Part shown: in pieces, positions 16,673 through 24,756 of the stretch
How the letters are laid out: each line of letters opens with the position of its first letter
Position numbering within the stretch: position 1 is the first letter of the stretch
Source of the DNA: Fimenecus sp045631225
GTDB taxonomy: Bacteria > Bacillota > Clostridia > Oscillospirales > Acutalibacteraceae
Length of the DNA: 64,000 nucleotides
Assembly (NCBI GenBank): GCA_045631225.1
Contig: JAZQUG010000001.1
Coordinates: forward strand, 1-64,000
Reading direction: 5' to 3'
Notes under the pieces: model-generated
Databases searched by the model: none
Seen by the model: only the letters and a program-made list of their open reading frames with translations
Told to the model about the DNA's origin: nothing
Made by a program: the position numbers and the translations under genes

Positions 16673-16869
16673 GTATTATGAATAATTTTGTTTTTTTTAT
16701 AACTAATAAAGTTAATTTTTACCCCTTTCAAATCCTCAATAATCTGATTCTTAAGTTTCTTTATATTAATTTTCATTATTACCTTCTAAAGGATTACTAT
16801 ATATAATTAGTATAACATAAAAATATATTCTACACAAATCAGCACATTAAAAAATATCTTATAACTGTA

Positions 16870-16898
16870 TTGATTTTATTGATTTAATGTGATAAAAT
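16870..16898 (+). promoter_or_regulatory. Predicted promoter of azlCD
   Basis: -35 TTGATT (16870-16875), 17-bp spacer ending TGTGA, -10 TAAAAT (16893-16898). If used, transcription begins near 16905, which rules out the GTG at 16889 as start and favours the TTG at 16916. A second, weaker candidate has TATAAT about 100 bp upstream. Confidence 0.5.
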
Positions 16899-16915
16899 TG
16901 TTTATGGTGATAATT

Positions 16916-17644
16916 TTGGAAAAGAAGAATACATATAAAGCTGCCTATAAAGCGGCGTTTCCACATACAATACCGGTAATGACGGGCTATCTTTTTATTG
17001 GAATAGCTTTTGGTGTTATGTTTGCTGATAAAGGGTATAATTTCCTTTGGGCGGGGCTTATGAGCGCCCTTGTCTATGCCGGCTCGGGACAATATCTTGC
17101 TGTTAATTTTTTTGAACCATCGGTAAGTCTTTTTCAAGTGGTATTTTTAACATTTATGGTGAATGTCCGTCATATTTTTTACGGACTCTCATTACTCGAT
17201 AAGTTCAAAGTGTCAGGAAAGAAAAAGCCATATATGATATTTTCGTTGACTGACGAAACATATTCACTTTATTTTCTGACAAAAACACCACCTGATGTTG
17301 ATGAAGGTAAATTCCTGTTTGCATTGGCAACTCTTGACCAGTCGTATTGGATAATCGGGTCGATGATTGGTGCAATTGCAGGTTCGCTTATTCCTTTTGA
17401 TTCAACAGGTATTGATTTTGCGATGACAGCACTTTTTATCGTGATTTTTGTTGAACAATGGTTTGAAAAGAATAATCGGTTTCCGGCAATTGTAGGTGTG
17501 ATTGCAAGTGCAATCAGCCTTCTTGTGTTTGGTAAGGACAGCTTTATTCTACCGGCTATGATAATTATTATGATTGTTCTTCTTTCTAATCATCGTATTG
17601 AAGACAAGAAGAATAAAACAGGGGAGGAAAAAGAAAATGAATGA
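16916..17644 (+). CDS. azlC: AzlC family branched-chain amino acid exporter, large subunit
   Basis: About 242 aa. AzlC with AzlD forms an exporter for branched-chain amino acids and analogues. The family opening KAAFPHTIPVMTGYLFIGIAFG and FMVNVRHIFYGLSL are recognisable, with several hydrophobic helices. The start is uncertain. In-frame choices are GTG 16889, ATG 16904 and TTG 16916. I chose TTG 16916 because GGTGAT lies just before it, the candidate promoter ends at 16898, and the resulting N-terminus (LEKKNTYKAAY) resembles the family. It overlaps azlD by 8 nt. Confidence 0.85.
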   Translation: MEKKNTYKAAYKAAFPHTIPVMTGYLFIGIAFGVMFADKGYNFLWAGLMSALVYAGSGQYLAVNFFEPSVSLFQVVFLTFMVNVRHIFYGLSLLDKFKVSGKKKPYMIFSLTDETYSLYFLTKTPPDVDEGKFLFALATLDQSYWIIGSMIGAIAGSLIPFDSTGIDFAMTALFIVIFVEQWFEKNNRFPAIVGVIASAISLLVFGKDSFILPAMIIIMIVLLSNHRIEDKKNKTGEEKENE

Positions 17645-17981
17645 GCTTCCCGTTTCTTTCTGGCGTTCTGTTGTAATCATTCTGTTGGTAGCTTTAACCA
17701 CCCTTGCAACGCGAGCAATTCCATTTATACTTTTCCCTGAAGGTAAAAAGATTCCAAAAGCAGTACAGTATCTCGGAAAGGTTCTTCCTCCTGCTGTAAT
17801 AGGTATGCTTGTTGTCTATTGCTTTAAAAGTGTGGAAATAACTTCTGCTCCTTTCGGATTGCCTGAAATAATTGCAGGTCTCGCAGTTGTTTTGTTGCAT
17901 GTATGGAAAAGGAACAACCTTTTAAGCATTGGTACAGGAACGATTCTTTATATGGTGCTTGTACAGTATATTTTTGTATAA
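17637..17981 (+). CDS. azlD: AzlD family branched-chain amino acid exporter, small subunit
   Basis: A 114-aa membrane protein with about four helices. Signatures TRAIPFILFPEGKKIPKAVQYL and LPPAVIGMLVVY in separate stretches match AzlD, the obligate partner of AzlC. The start at 17637 has GGGGAGG 8 nt upstream, inside the end of azlC; a longer in-frame form from 17574 lies entirely within azlC. Overlapping genes indicate coupled synthesis. Confidence 0.88.
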   Translation: MNELPVSFWRSVVIILLVALTTLATRAIPFILFPEGKKIPKAVQYLGKVLPPAVIGMLVVYCFKSVEITSAPFGLPEIIAGLAVVLLHVWKRNNLLSIGTGTILYMVLVQYIFV

Positions 17982-18006
17982 TTTGTTTATTTTAAACAAA
18001 TCATTT

Positions 18007-18037
18007 TTGACGAGGTTAATTCCTCGTCAATTTTTTT
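18007..18037 (+). terminator. Intrinsic terminator after azlCD
   Basis: TTGACGAGG / CCTCGTCAA with a TTAATT loop, followed by seven T. Confidence 0.9.
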
Positions 18038-18218
18038 ATGAAATTTTACTCAAAAAAGCCCTATATATAATAGTATAGGAAAATAATGTATATTTTTATG
18101 AATATGTGCATAAAATACATACGAAAAATATGATGTTTGGCTTGAATTTACATTAAATTTGTAACCAATTTGTAATATTTTAAAAAAATTTTACTTTTCT
18201 TACAAAAAAAATAATGAA

Positions 18219-18299
18219 AAGATTGTAAAAACCCCAATATATTGTGGTTTTACAGTCTTGATTTGTCTATTAAGTCAAAAATTGACTTTGTTTTTTGTG
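18219..18299 (+). ncRNA. Candidate small RNA or orphan hairpin pair in the azlD to 3D-protein gap
   Basis: The gap 18038-18330 has no open frame of note. It contains a long hairpin, AAGATTGTAAAAACC (18219-18233) with GGTTTTACAGTCTT (18246-18259), one bulge and one wobble. A terminator-like hairpin, AAGTCAA/TTGACTT plus TTTTTT, follows to about 18299. TATAAT-like boxes lie near 18066. The azlCD terminator is already upstream, so these elements do not belong to azlD. A short independent RNA is an inference; DNA-level function is equally possible. Confidence 0.3.
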
Positions 18300-18330
18300 A
18301 AATGTACACAAAAAATGAAAATTTAAAAAT

Positions 18331-18359
18331 TTGACTTTTCATATTGCTATGAATATAAT
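18331..18359 (+). promoter_or_regulatory. Predicted promoter of the G5/3D protein gene
   Basis: -35 TTGACT (18331-18336), 17-bp spacer, -10 TATAAT (18354-18359). It gives a 5' leader of about 120 nt. Confidence 0.75.
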
Positions 18360-18365
18360 CTTCAA

Positions 18366-18488
18366 GGTCACAAAGCGAGAATAACGGTCGCAGTTTTAGG
18401 TGAGGATTGATTCGGCTTTTCTAAGTATTGAATTGAAACGAGCCCTTTAAACAAAATAAAGGTTAACGCGGCTTATTAAAGGAGCAGA
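18366..18488 (+). promoter_or_regulatory. Structured 5' leader, possible c-di-AMP (ydaO/yuaA-type) riboswitch
   Basis: The leader is richer in GC than its flanks and can fold. GCGA pairs with TCGC near the 5' part. CCTTTA pairs with TAAAGG around 18447-18463, enclosed by GAGCC/GGCTT. AAGC near the start can close with GCTT near the end. The order of short segments AACGG, AGGTGA and TTAACGCGGC loosely follows the ydaO class, and cell-wall 3D/Rpf-type genes are classic targets of that riboswitch. I could not match the full consensus by eye, so the class is tentative. Confidence 0.35.
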
Positions 18489-19763
18489 ATGATGAATCAA
18501 AACATTAAAGGGCAGGTAAGAGCAACCCAGAAAACAGCTTTCAGGGTAACTGCAATTATAATGGCAATTGTCATTTTATGTGCAGGAACAGCTTTTGCAG
18601 CCACAAGTGAGGCTTCAGCTTATATCGTTGAGATTTATGAAGGCTCACAGGTAACAAAAATTGAAACTACCCAAACAGTAGCGGAAAAGGTTGTTGCCGA
18701 AGCAGGAATTCAGTTGTCCCAAGATGATAAACTTTTACTTGATGGGTTTAATCCCGGCGAGGACAGCAGAATCGTAATTTATCGTGCAAGTTTAGTAACA
18801 TTCGTGCACACAAACGGAAAAACATTAAAAACAATGTTTGCAGGAACAGTAGCAGAACTTATTGAAAGTCAAGGAGTAGCCCTTACTGACAAAATCTTCT
18901 CAAGTGTCAACGTAAACGCTGTTGTGACAGACAATTTAAAGGTTGAACTTATTAGCGCTTATGACATTTTAATCAACGTTGATGGTGAGCAGAAATCAGT
19001 AAAGACTAAAGTGCGTACAGTAGGTGAATTGCTTGAGGAACAGGGAATTGTTCTTGATGAGAATGATGAAGTAGTTCCAACAGCAGATACAGTTCTTTCA
19101 AATGATTTGGTTGTTGACATTCTTCGTGTTGAATTTGTAACACGTGAAGAAAGTGAAAGCATACCATTTACATCTGAAAAGGTGAATTCTTCGGCATTCC
19201 AGAAGGGTGTTCAGAAGACAACTCAGAAGGGTGTTAATGGTAAAAAAATAGTTACCTATATGGACAAGGTTGTTAATGGTGCTGTTGAAACAACAGAAGT
19301 GGTTGGTGAAACAGTTACTAAAGAACCTGTAAAAGAGATTATCAAGGTTGGTACTCTTGTAAAAGAATCTTCAACTAAATTAGGTAACAACAAGATTGAA
19401 AAGAATGGTAAGCCAATTTCAGAAATCCAGCTTTCATCACAATACACAATTGGTGACAACAATGTCCCAACTGCGTATAAGTACACAATTGAAGGCAGAG
19501 CTTCTGCATATTGCATTCCTGGTGGTATAACATCAACAGGTAAGTTAGCACAGCCTGGTTATATCGCAGTTAATCCAAATCAGATTCCATATGGTACAGA
19601 AATGTGGATAGTATCAAACGATGGTGTTGTTTACGGTTATGCAATCGCAGCTGACACAGGTGGATTCATAAAAAGAGGTTATTTTACATGTGACCTTTAT
19701 ATGAACAGCACAGAGCAGTGTCTCCAGTGGGGCGACAGAGGCGTTACAATATACGTATTATAA
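18489..19763 (+). CDS. Secreted G5 and 3D domain cell-wall protein (YabE/RpfB-like)
   Basis: A 424-aa exported protein with a signal or anchor helix at about 19-38. Three DUF348 repeats (about 45-90, 98-145 and 150-210), a G5 domain (about 210-285) and a C-terminal 3D domain (from about 335) follow. The 3D core keeps its aspartates in AADTGG, FTCDLYM and WGDRGV. This is the lytic-transglycosylase-like fold used for peptidoglycan remodelling and resuscitation. The first ATG (18489) lies only 4-5 nt from AAAGGAG; the next ATG (18492) is better spaced. A long structured leader suggests RNA-level control. Confidence 0.92.
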   Translation: MMNQNIKGQVRATQKTAFRVTAIIMAIVILCAGTAFAATSEASAYIVEIYEGSQVTKIETTQTVAEKVVAEAGIQLSQDDKLLLDGFNPGEDSRIVIYRASLVTFVHTNGKTLKTMFAGTVAELIESQGVALTDKIFSSVNVNAVVTDNLKVELISAYDILINVDGEQKSVKTKVRTVGELLEEQGIVLDENDEVVPTADTVLSNDLVVDILRVEFVTREESESIPFTSEKVNSSAFQKGVQKTTQKGVNGKKIVTYMDKVVNGAVETTEVVGETVTKEPVKEIIKVGTLVKESSTKLGNNKIEKNGKPISEIQLSSQYTIGDNNVPTAYKYTIEGRASAYCIPGGITSTGKLAQPGYIAVNPNQIPYGTEMWIVSNDGVVYGYAIAADTGGFIKRGYFTCDLYMNSTEQCLQWGDRGVTIYVL

Positions 19764-19770
19764 TTTGTTA

Positions 19771-19796
19771 AAAGAGTTCTTCGGAACTCTTTTTTA
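19771..19796 (+). terminator. Terminator of the G5/3D gene
   Basis: AAAGAGTTC-TTCG-GAACTCTTT, a UUCG tetraloop hairpin, then a T-run. Confidence 0.9.
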
Positions 19797-19797
19797 T

Positions 19798-19825
19798 TTG
19801 CATTTTGGTATGTTTGTGATAAAAT
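19798..19825 (+). promoter_or_regulatory. Predicted promoter of nnr
   Basis: -35 TTGCAT (19798-19803), 16-bp spacer ending TGTGA, -10 TAAAAT (19820-19825). Confidence 0.55.
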
Positions 19826-19858
19826 AGAAATATACTGTTTATGTCAGGGTGTGAGTAA

Positions 19859-21400
19859 ATGAGAGTATTAACTGTTGAAAATGTAAAGAAGATAGAAGCA
19901 ATTGCAAATGAAAGTGGTATTTCCTATCTTCAGCTTATGGAAAACGCAGGTTCATATTGTGCGAGAATTATCCGTAAAACTTTTGAGAAGTCAGATAAGA
20001 AAAATGTTCTCATTGTCTGTGGCAAAGGGAGAAATGGTGGCGATGGCTTTGTAATTGCAAGAAAACTTCAAGAAAGCAATTATAATGTAACGGTAATGAT
20101 GGCTATGGGTTTACCGAATGATGATGTTTCTTCACAGATGTTGTCTCGTGTCCGTGCCTTGAATATTCCTGTTATTTATTATGAAAATAATGGAATAACA
20201 GACAAGTTTTTTGAAAGTGCAGAAATCATTGTTGATTGTATTTTCGGTATAGGATTTCACGGTGAACCTGATGCTATTACTCAATCCTTGTTCTCAAAAA
20301 TAAATTCATCTTCTGCTACAACTGTCAGTATTGACATTCCGAGCGGTCTTGAGGGTGATAGTGGTAAAATAAACGGAATTATCGTAGTTGCTGATATTAC
20401 CATTGCAATTCTTACATTAAAGCCTGTTCATGTGCTTAAACCATCGTTGGAAAGCTGTGGAAAAGTAGTTTTAGCACCAATTGGGATTCCTGATAGATGC
20501 TTCCAAAAGGTTAAAGCTTCACTTTTTACTGTGGATACAGAAGAAGTTAAGCAATTTTTTACCAAAAGGGACTCTACAAGTCATAAGGGTACATTCGGAA
20601 CTGTTCTCGTAATTGGTGGCAGTTACGAAATGCCGAATGCCATATATTTTGCATCTCAGGGTGCAGTGAATTGTGGAGCAGGACTTGTGAAAGTTGCATT
20701 TCCATCAGTTGCATATAGCGCTATTGCTCCTAAAACTTATGAGCAAACTCTTGTACCACTTGAAAGTAATCAGTCAGGACGAATTTCTCAGAATTCTTTC
20801 AAACGTCTTGAAAAAGAAATGAAAAAGGCTTCTTGTGTCATTGTCGGCTGTGGTATGGGTAAGGATGAAGATACAAAAGCTGTTACAAAATTTGTAATAG
20901 AAAATTCACAAGTGCCTGTTGTAATTGATGCTGACGGAATCAATTGTCTTAAGGATAATATAGATATAATAGATAGTGCAAAAGCACCTGTGATATTAAC
21001 GCCACATCCAAAAGAAATGTCACGAATTGCCGGAGTGACTGTTGAGGAAATTGAGGAAAACAGAGGAGCCGTCGTTAAAGCTTTTACAAAAGCACATAAT
21101 TGTATACTTGTGCTTAAAGGTGCATCAACTCTTGTCGGAAGTAGTGCTTATGAAGATATGTATGTTAACTCTTCCGGTAATGCAGGAATGGCAACAGGTG
21201 GTAGTGGTGATGTGTTAAGTGGCATAATTGCTTCGTTTATTTCTCAGGGTATGGACTCTTTCAGAAGTGCTGTTGCAGGTGTCTATGTTCATGGTATGGC
21301 AGGTGACGATGTAACTCGAAAATATTCTATGATGGGGAATACACCATCACTTATTTTGAAAGAATTACCAACAACGCTTGGGAAAATTGAAAAGGTATAA
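19859..21400 (+). CDS. nnr: Bifunctional NAD(P)H-hydrate repair enzyme
   Basis: A 513-aa fusion of an N-terminal NAD(P)HX epimerase (YjeF-N, about 1-215) and a C-terminal ADP-dependent NAD(P)HX dehydratase (about 225-510). It repairs hydrated nicotinamide cofactors in the cytoplasm. Visible motifs are CGKGRNGGDGFV in the epimerase, GTFGTVLVIGGS at the start of the ribokinase-like half, LTPHPKEMSR, and TGGSGDVLSGIIASF with the catalytic Asp. The length is normal for the fusion. A lipoprotein gene starts 2 nt after its stop. In many Firmicutes this region also holds acpS, alr and the mazEF pair; alr and an antitoxin gene are not seen here. Confidence 0.96.
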   Translation: MRVLTVENVKKIEAIANESGISYLQLMENAGSYCARIIRKTFEKSDKKNVLIVCGKGRNGGDGFVIARKLQESNYNVTVMMAMGLPNDDVSSQMLSRVRALNIPVIYYENNGITDKFFESAEIIVDCIFGIGFHGEPDAITQSLFSKINSSSATTVSIDIPSGLEGDSGKINGIIVVADITIAILTLKPVHVLKPSLESCGKVVLAPIGIPDRCFQKVKASLFTVDTEEVKQFFTKRDSTSHKGTFGTVLVIGGSYEMPNAIYFASQGAVNCGAGLVKVAFPSVAYSAIAPKTYEQTLVPLESNQSGRISQNSFKRLEKEMKKASCVIVGCGMGKDEDTKAVTKFVIENSQVPVVIDADGINCLKDNIDIIDSAKAPVILTPHPKEMSRIAGVTVEEIEENRGAVVKAFTKAHNCILVLKGASTLVGSSAYEDMYVNSSGNAGMATGGSGDVLSGIIASFISQGMDSFRSAVAGVYVHGMAGDDVTRKYSMMGNTPSLILKELPTTLGKIEKV

Positions 21401-21402
21401 CA

Positions 21403-21903
21403 ATGAAAAAACTTCTTTGTATTTTTGCTTGTGTTTTGCTTTGCGCAGGATGCCAAAAAAATCCAAAGGAAGTAAAAAATGAAATTCCTGATTTTTACGG
21501 ATTCAGAACGGATGTTAATACAATAGTCAATGATGTAAATGTTTCTGCAAATGCTGAATATACAGAACTTGACGGATTTGTTATCACATTAACATCTCCT
21601 GAATCTGTCAATGGAATGATTATAAAAATTAAGGACAACGAATGTGAGATACTGTATCACTCGTTGTCTTTTTTTGTGCCTGTTAATAGTATGCCTTTTG
21701 ACGCTCTTTGTGTAGGTCTTAATTCCTGTGCGAAAAATGCCAAAACTGCAATATATCAGAATGACAATTACGTTTATTCATACGATGGAAATACATATCA
21801 TTTATACATTGATAACGAAACAAATCATTTTCATAAAATAAGTGTAAATGAAAATGAAATCATTACATTTGAAAATTTTGAGTTTATATACGGGACAGAC
21901 TGA
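21403..21903 (+). CDS. Putative lipoprotein of unknown function
   Basis: A 166-aa protein with signal peptide and lipobox LCAGC (Cys17). The mature part is mostly beta-strand-like and polar, for example GFVITLTSPESVNGM and YSYDGNTYHLYID. The position between nnr and mazF matches where Firmicutes often carry a LolA-like lipoprotein gene. I see no clear sequence signature to claim that family. Translation is likely coupled to nnr (2-nt gap). Confidence 0.75.
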   Translation: MKKLLCIFACVLLCAGCQKNPKEVKNEIPDFYGFRTDVNTIVNDVNVSANAEYTELDGFVITLTSPESVNGMIIKIKDNECEILYHSLSFFVPVNSMPFDALCVGLNSCAKNAKTAIYQNDNYVYSYDGNTYHLYIDNETNHFHKISVNENEIITFENFEFIYGTD

Positions 21904-22003
21904 TTGAAAAAAGAATAGTATGTATTACTCCCTGATTTTTAACCTTTGATGTTTATTTTTGAAAAATTAAGGTAAAAATAAAAATGTAAGGAGTGATACA
22001 AAA

Positions 22004-22348
22004 ATGAATATAAAAAGAGGGGACATATATTACGCTGATTTAAGTCCTGTTGTAGGCTCTGAACAAGGTGGAGTCAGACCTGTACTTATAGTGCAAAACG
22101 ATGTAGGTAACAAATACAGTCCTACTGTTATTGCTGCAGCAATTACAAGTCAGCAGGATAAATCAAGAATGCCCACACATATAAATGTAAACGGAGATAC
22201 CTGTGGACTCAGTAAGGATTCTGTTGTGTTACTTGAACAGGTGCGGACAATAGATAAACAACGATTGAAAGAAAGAATGGGGAATCTTTCGATAGCTGAT
22301 ATGAATAAAATCAATAAAGCATTGACAGTTTCATTCGGATTAATATAA
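22004..22348 (+). CDS. mazF: MazF/EndoA-family mRNA interferase
   Basis: A 114-aa endoribonuclease toxin very close in length and sequence pattern to Bacillus EndoA. It opens NIKRGDIYYADLSPVVGSEQ, and the catalytic Arg25 and Thr48 fall at the EndoA positions. LLEQVRTIDKQRL is the conserved late helix. The ribosome binding site AAGGAGTGAT is strong. No MazE/EndoAI-like antitoxin frame lies in the 100 bp upstream or directly downstream, although the antitoxin normally precedes the toxin. The antitoxin must be elsewhere, or the protein must be restrained in another way. Confidence 0.93.
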   Translation: MNIKRGDIYYADLSPVVGSEQGGVRPVLIVQNDVGNKYSPTVIAAAITSQQDKSRMPTHINVNGDTCGLSKDSVVLLEQVRTIDKQRLKERMGNLSIADMNKINKALTVSFGLI

Positions 22349-22368
22349 ATAACACAGGATATGGTTCT

Positions 22369-22414
22369 CGGCTCCCCTGAAAGGGGAGCTGTCACCATTA
22401 GGTGACTGAGGGGC
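22369..22414. repeat. Dispersed intergenic palindromic repeat, copy 1
   Basis: GGCTCCCCTGAAAGGGGAGC forms a hairpin, followed by GTCACC-ATTA-GGTGAC and TGAGGGG. A second, partly decayed copy lies at 48101-48151. It sits between mazF and the groES promoter and may also act as a transcript end. Confidence 0.75.
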
Positions 22415-22463
22415 TATCGTTATTAATAATTTATGAAATATTTATTAATTTTACATAAAACAC

Positions 22464-22492
22464 TTGATTTTAAAGGAAAAACTTGCTAAAAT
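22464..22492 (+). promoter_or_regulatory. Predicted groESL promoter
   Basis: -35 TTGATT (22464-22469), 17-bp spacer, -10 TAAAAT (22487-22492). The start site falls within the CIRCE element. Confidence 0.75.
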
Positions 22493-22496
22493 TAAA

Positions 22497-22523
22497 TTAG
22501 CACTCGAGAGGGTAGAGTGCTAA
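22497..22523 (+). promoter_or_regulatory. CIRCE operator (HrcA binding site)
   Basis: A perfect inverted repeat TTAGCACTC-N9-GAGTGCTAA, identical to the CIRCE consensus. It sits over the predicted groESL start site, so HrcA repression relieved by heat shock is expected. hrcA is not in the window. Confidence 0.97.
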
Positions 22524-22558
22524 AATTGTATTTAATAACTTTCAGGAGGTAATATAAA

Positions 22559-22843
22559 ATGACTATTAAACCACTTGCAGACAGAGTTGTACTCAAGTCT
22601 TGTGAAATGGAAGAAACAACAAAAAGCGGTATCGTTCTCGCTTCATCTGCACAGGAAAAACCACAGGTTGCTGAAGTTGTTGCAGTAGGTCCCGGTGGAC
22701 TTGTTGATGGTAACGAAGTTAAAATGTATGTTAAGGTTGGCGATAAGGTAATTATCGGCAAATATTCAGGGCAGGAAGTTAAGATGGATAAAGAGGAATA
22801 TACAATTGTCCGTCAGGCAGAAATTCTTGCAATCGTTGAATAA
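22559..22843 (+). CDS. groES: Co-chaperonin GroES
   Basis: A 94-aa Hsp10 that caps the GroEL ring. It opens MTIKPLADRVVLK, with mobile-loop region EETTKSGIVLASSAQEKPQ and the central VVAVGPGG. The ribosome binding site is AGGAGG. It is the first gene of the CIRCE-controlled operon, 14 nt before groEL. Confidence 0.98.
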   Translation: MTIKPLADRVVLKSCEMEETTKSGIVLASSAQEKPQVAEVVAVGPGGLVDGNEVKMYVKVGDKVIIGKYSGQEVKMDKEEYTIVRQAEILAIVE

Positions 22844-22857
22844 GGGAGGGCTTATTA

Positions 22858-24495
22858 ATGGCTAAACAGATTATTTATGGTGAAGAGGCAAGAAAAGCTC
22901 TTCAGAATGGTATCGATAAATTAAGCAATACAGTTAAAATCACACTCGGACCAAAAGGCAGAAACGTAGTTCTTGACAGAAAATACGGCGGTCCGCTCAT
23001 CACAAATGATGGTGTTACAATCGCAAAGGAAATCGAGCTTGAAGATGCATTCGAAAATATGGGTGCACAGCTTGTTAAAGAAGTTGCAACAAAGACAAAT
23101 GATGTTGCCGGTGACGGTACAACAACTGCTACACTTTTAGCACAGGCCCTTGTTCGTGAAGGCATGAAGAATGTTGCTGCAGGTGCTAACCCAATGGTTG
23201 TTAAAAAGGGTATGAAAGCAGCTGTTGACGCTGTTGTTGCAGAAGTACTTAACAATGCAAAGCCTGTTGCTTCTTCAGAAGATATTGCAAGAGTTGCTAC
23301 AGTTTCTGCTGCTGATGAATATGTTGGTAACCTTATTGCTGATGCTATGGCAAAGGTTACTGCTGACGGTGTTATCACAATTGAAGAATCAAAGACAAGC
23401 GAAACATACTCAGATGTAGTTGAAGGTATGCAGTTTGACCGTGGTTACATCTCACCATATATGGTAACAGATACAGATAAGATGGAAGCAGTTATCGACG
23501 ATGCACTTATTCTTATTACAGATAAGAAAATCGGTAACATTCAGGAAATTCTTCCTATCCTTGAACAGATTGTTCAGTCAGGTAAAAAACTTGTTATCGT
23601 TGCTGAAGATGTTGAGGGTGAAGCACTTTCAACTCTCCTTGTAAATAAACTTCGTGGTACATTCACTTGTGTTGCAGTTAAAGCACCTGGTTTCGGTGAC
23701 AGAAGAAAAGAAATGCTTCAGGATATTGCAATTCTTACAGGTGGTCAGGTTATCACATCTGATTTAGGTCTTGAACTTAAAGATACACAGCTTATGCAGT
23801 TAGGTCGTGCAAAGCAGGTTAAGATTTCTAAGGAAAACACAATCATCGTTGACGGTGCTGGTGAAGTTGATGCAATCAAGGGCAGAATTAATCAGATTAA
23901 GGCTCAGATTGCAGAAACAACATCTGATTTTGACCGTGAAAAGCTTCAGGAAAGACTTGCAAAGCTTGCAGGTGGTGTTGCAGTTATCCGTGTTGGTGCT
24001 GCTACTGAAACTGAAATGAAAGAAAAGAAACTTCGTATTGAAGATGCTCTTGCTGCAACAAAGGCTGCTGTTGAAGAAGGTACAGTTGCAGGTGGTGGCG
24101 TTGCTCTCCTCGGTGCTATCAAGGCTGCAGAAGCACTCCTCGACACAGAAGATGCAGATTTCAAGACAGGTGTTAAGATTGTTCTTAAGGCTATTGAAGA
24201 ACCGGTTCGTCAGATTGCAGCAAATGCAGGTCTTGAAGGCTCAGTCATCGTAAACGAAATCGTTAATGCAAACAAGGTTGGTTACGGCTTCAACTTCGCA
24301 ACAAGCGAATATGTTGATATGTTTGAAGCAGGTATCCTTGACCCTGCAAAGGTAACACGTTCAGCACTTCAGAACGCATCTTCAGTTGCTGCTATGGTTC
24401 TTACAACAGAATCTCTCGTAGCAGATATTCCTGACCCTGCAGCTGAAGCAGCAGCTGCTGCGGCAATGGCTCAGGCAGGCGGCGGAATGTATTAA
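22858..24495 (+). CDS. groEL: Chaperonin GroEL
   Basis: A 545-aa Hsp60 that folds client proteins in an ATP-driven double ring. Signatures include TLGPKGRNVVLDRKYG, the ATP site TNDGVTIAKEIELED and NDVAGDGTTTATLLAQ. The hinge segment is GGGVALLGAIKAAE, and the C-terminus is Gly/Met-rich (AGGGMY). The ribosome binding site is GGGAGG. Codon use is highly biased, as expected for an abundant protein. Confidence 0.99.
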   Translation: MAKQIIYGEEARKALQNGIDKLSNTVKITLGPKGRNVVLDRKYGGPLITNDGVTIAKEIELEDAFENMGAQLVKEVATKTNDVAGDGTTTATLLAQALVREGMKNVAAGANPMVVKKGMKAAVDAVVAEVLNNAKPVASSEDIARVATVSAADEYVGNLIADAMAKVTADGVITIEESKTSETYSDVVEGMQFDRGYISPYMVTDTDKMEAVIDDALILITDKKIGNIQEILPILEQIVQSGKKLVIVAEDVEGEALSTLLVNKLRGTFTCVAVKAPGFGDRRKEMLQDIAILTGGQVITSDLGLELKDTQLMQLGRAKQVKISKENTIIVDGAGEVDAIKGRINQIKAQIAETTSDFDREKLQERLAKLAGGVAVIRVGAATETEMKEKKLRIEDALAATKAAVEEGTVAGGGVALLGAIKAAEALLDTEDADFKTGVKIVLKAIEEPVRQIAANAGLEGSVIVNEIVNANKVGYGFNFATSEYVDMFEAGILDPAKVTRSALQNASSVAAMVLTTESLVADIPDPAAEAAAAAAMAQAGGGMY

Positions 24496-24528
24496 TAAGC
24501 ATAAACCTTAAAAAGTATAATAATCAAT

Positions 24529-24556
24529 AGGGTGAGGTCTTGACCTTGCCCTTTTG
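24529..24556 (+). terminator. Terminator of groESL
   Basis: AGGGTGAGGT-CTTG-ACCTTGCCCT with two G-T wobbles, then TTTTG and TTTTTT. It resembles the GGCGGGGT-CTTG-ACCCCGCC element at 27914. Confidence 0.8.
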
Positions 24557-24634
24557 TTTTTTATTGGCATATCAATAGTGATTTTTTTGCGCGTGCGACT
24601 GTAAGATGCAGAATAAGTCATAAAAGAATTTAAC

Positions 24635-24662
24635 TTGCAATTTTTACTTGGTATGTTATAAT
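24635..24662 (+). promoter_or_regulatory. Predicted promoter of the EIIC-like gene
   Basis: -35 TTGCAA (24635-24640), 16-bp spacer, -10 TATAAT (24657-24662). Confidence 0.6.
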
Positions 24663-24673
24663 CAAAAGTAAAG

Positions 24674-24697
24674 ATAACCATAAGGGGATGTGGTTAT
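24674..24697 (+). promoter_or_regulatory. 5'-terminal hairpin of the EIIC-like transcript
   Basis: ATAACCA and TGGTTAT (10-nt spacer) form an inverted repeat at the predicted 5' end of the mRNA. It could be an operator, an antiterminator target or a stabilising stem; none is proven. Confidence 0.4.
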
Positions 24698-24756
24698 GGT
24701 CAAAAAGAATAAGACAAGTCCTTAAACTAATAAAAAATATTTATAGGAGATTGGAA

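Noticed and set aside
22902..24164. Long open frames opposite and overlapping groEL
   Set aside because: They are shadows of a highly biased gene; no ribosome binding sites and low-complexity, implausible protein sequences.
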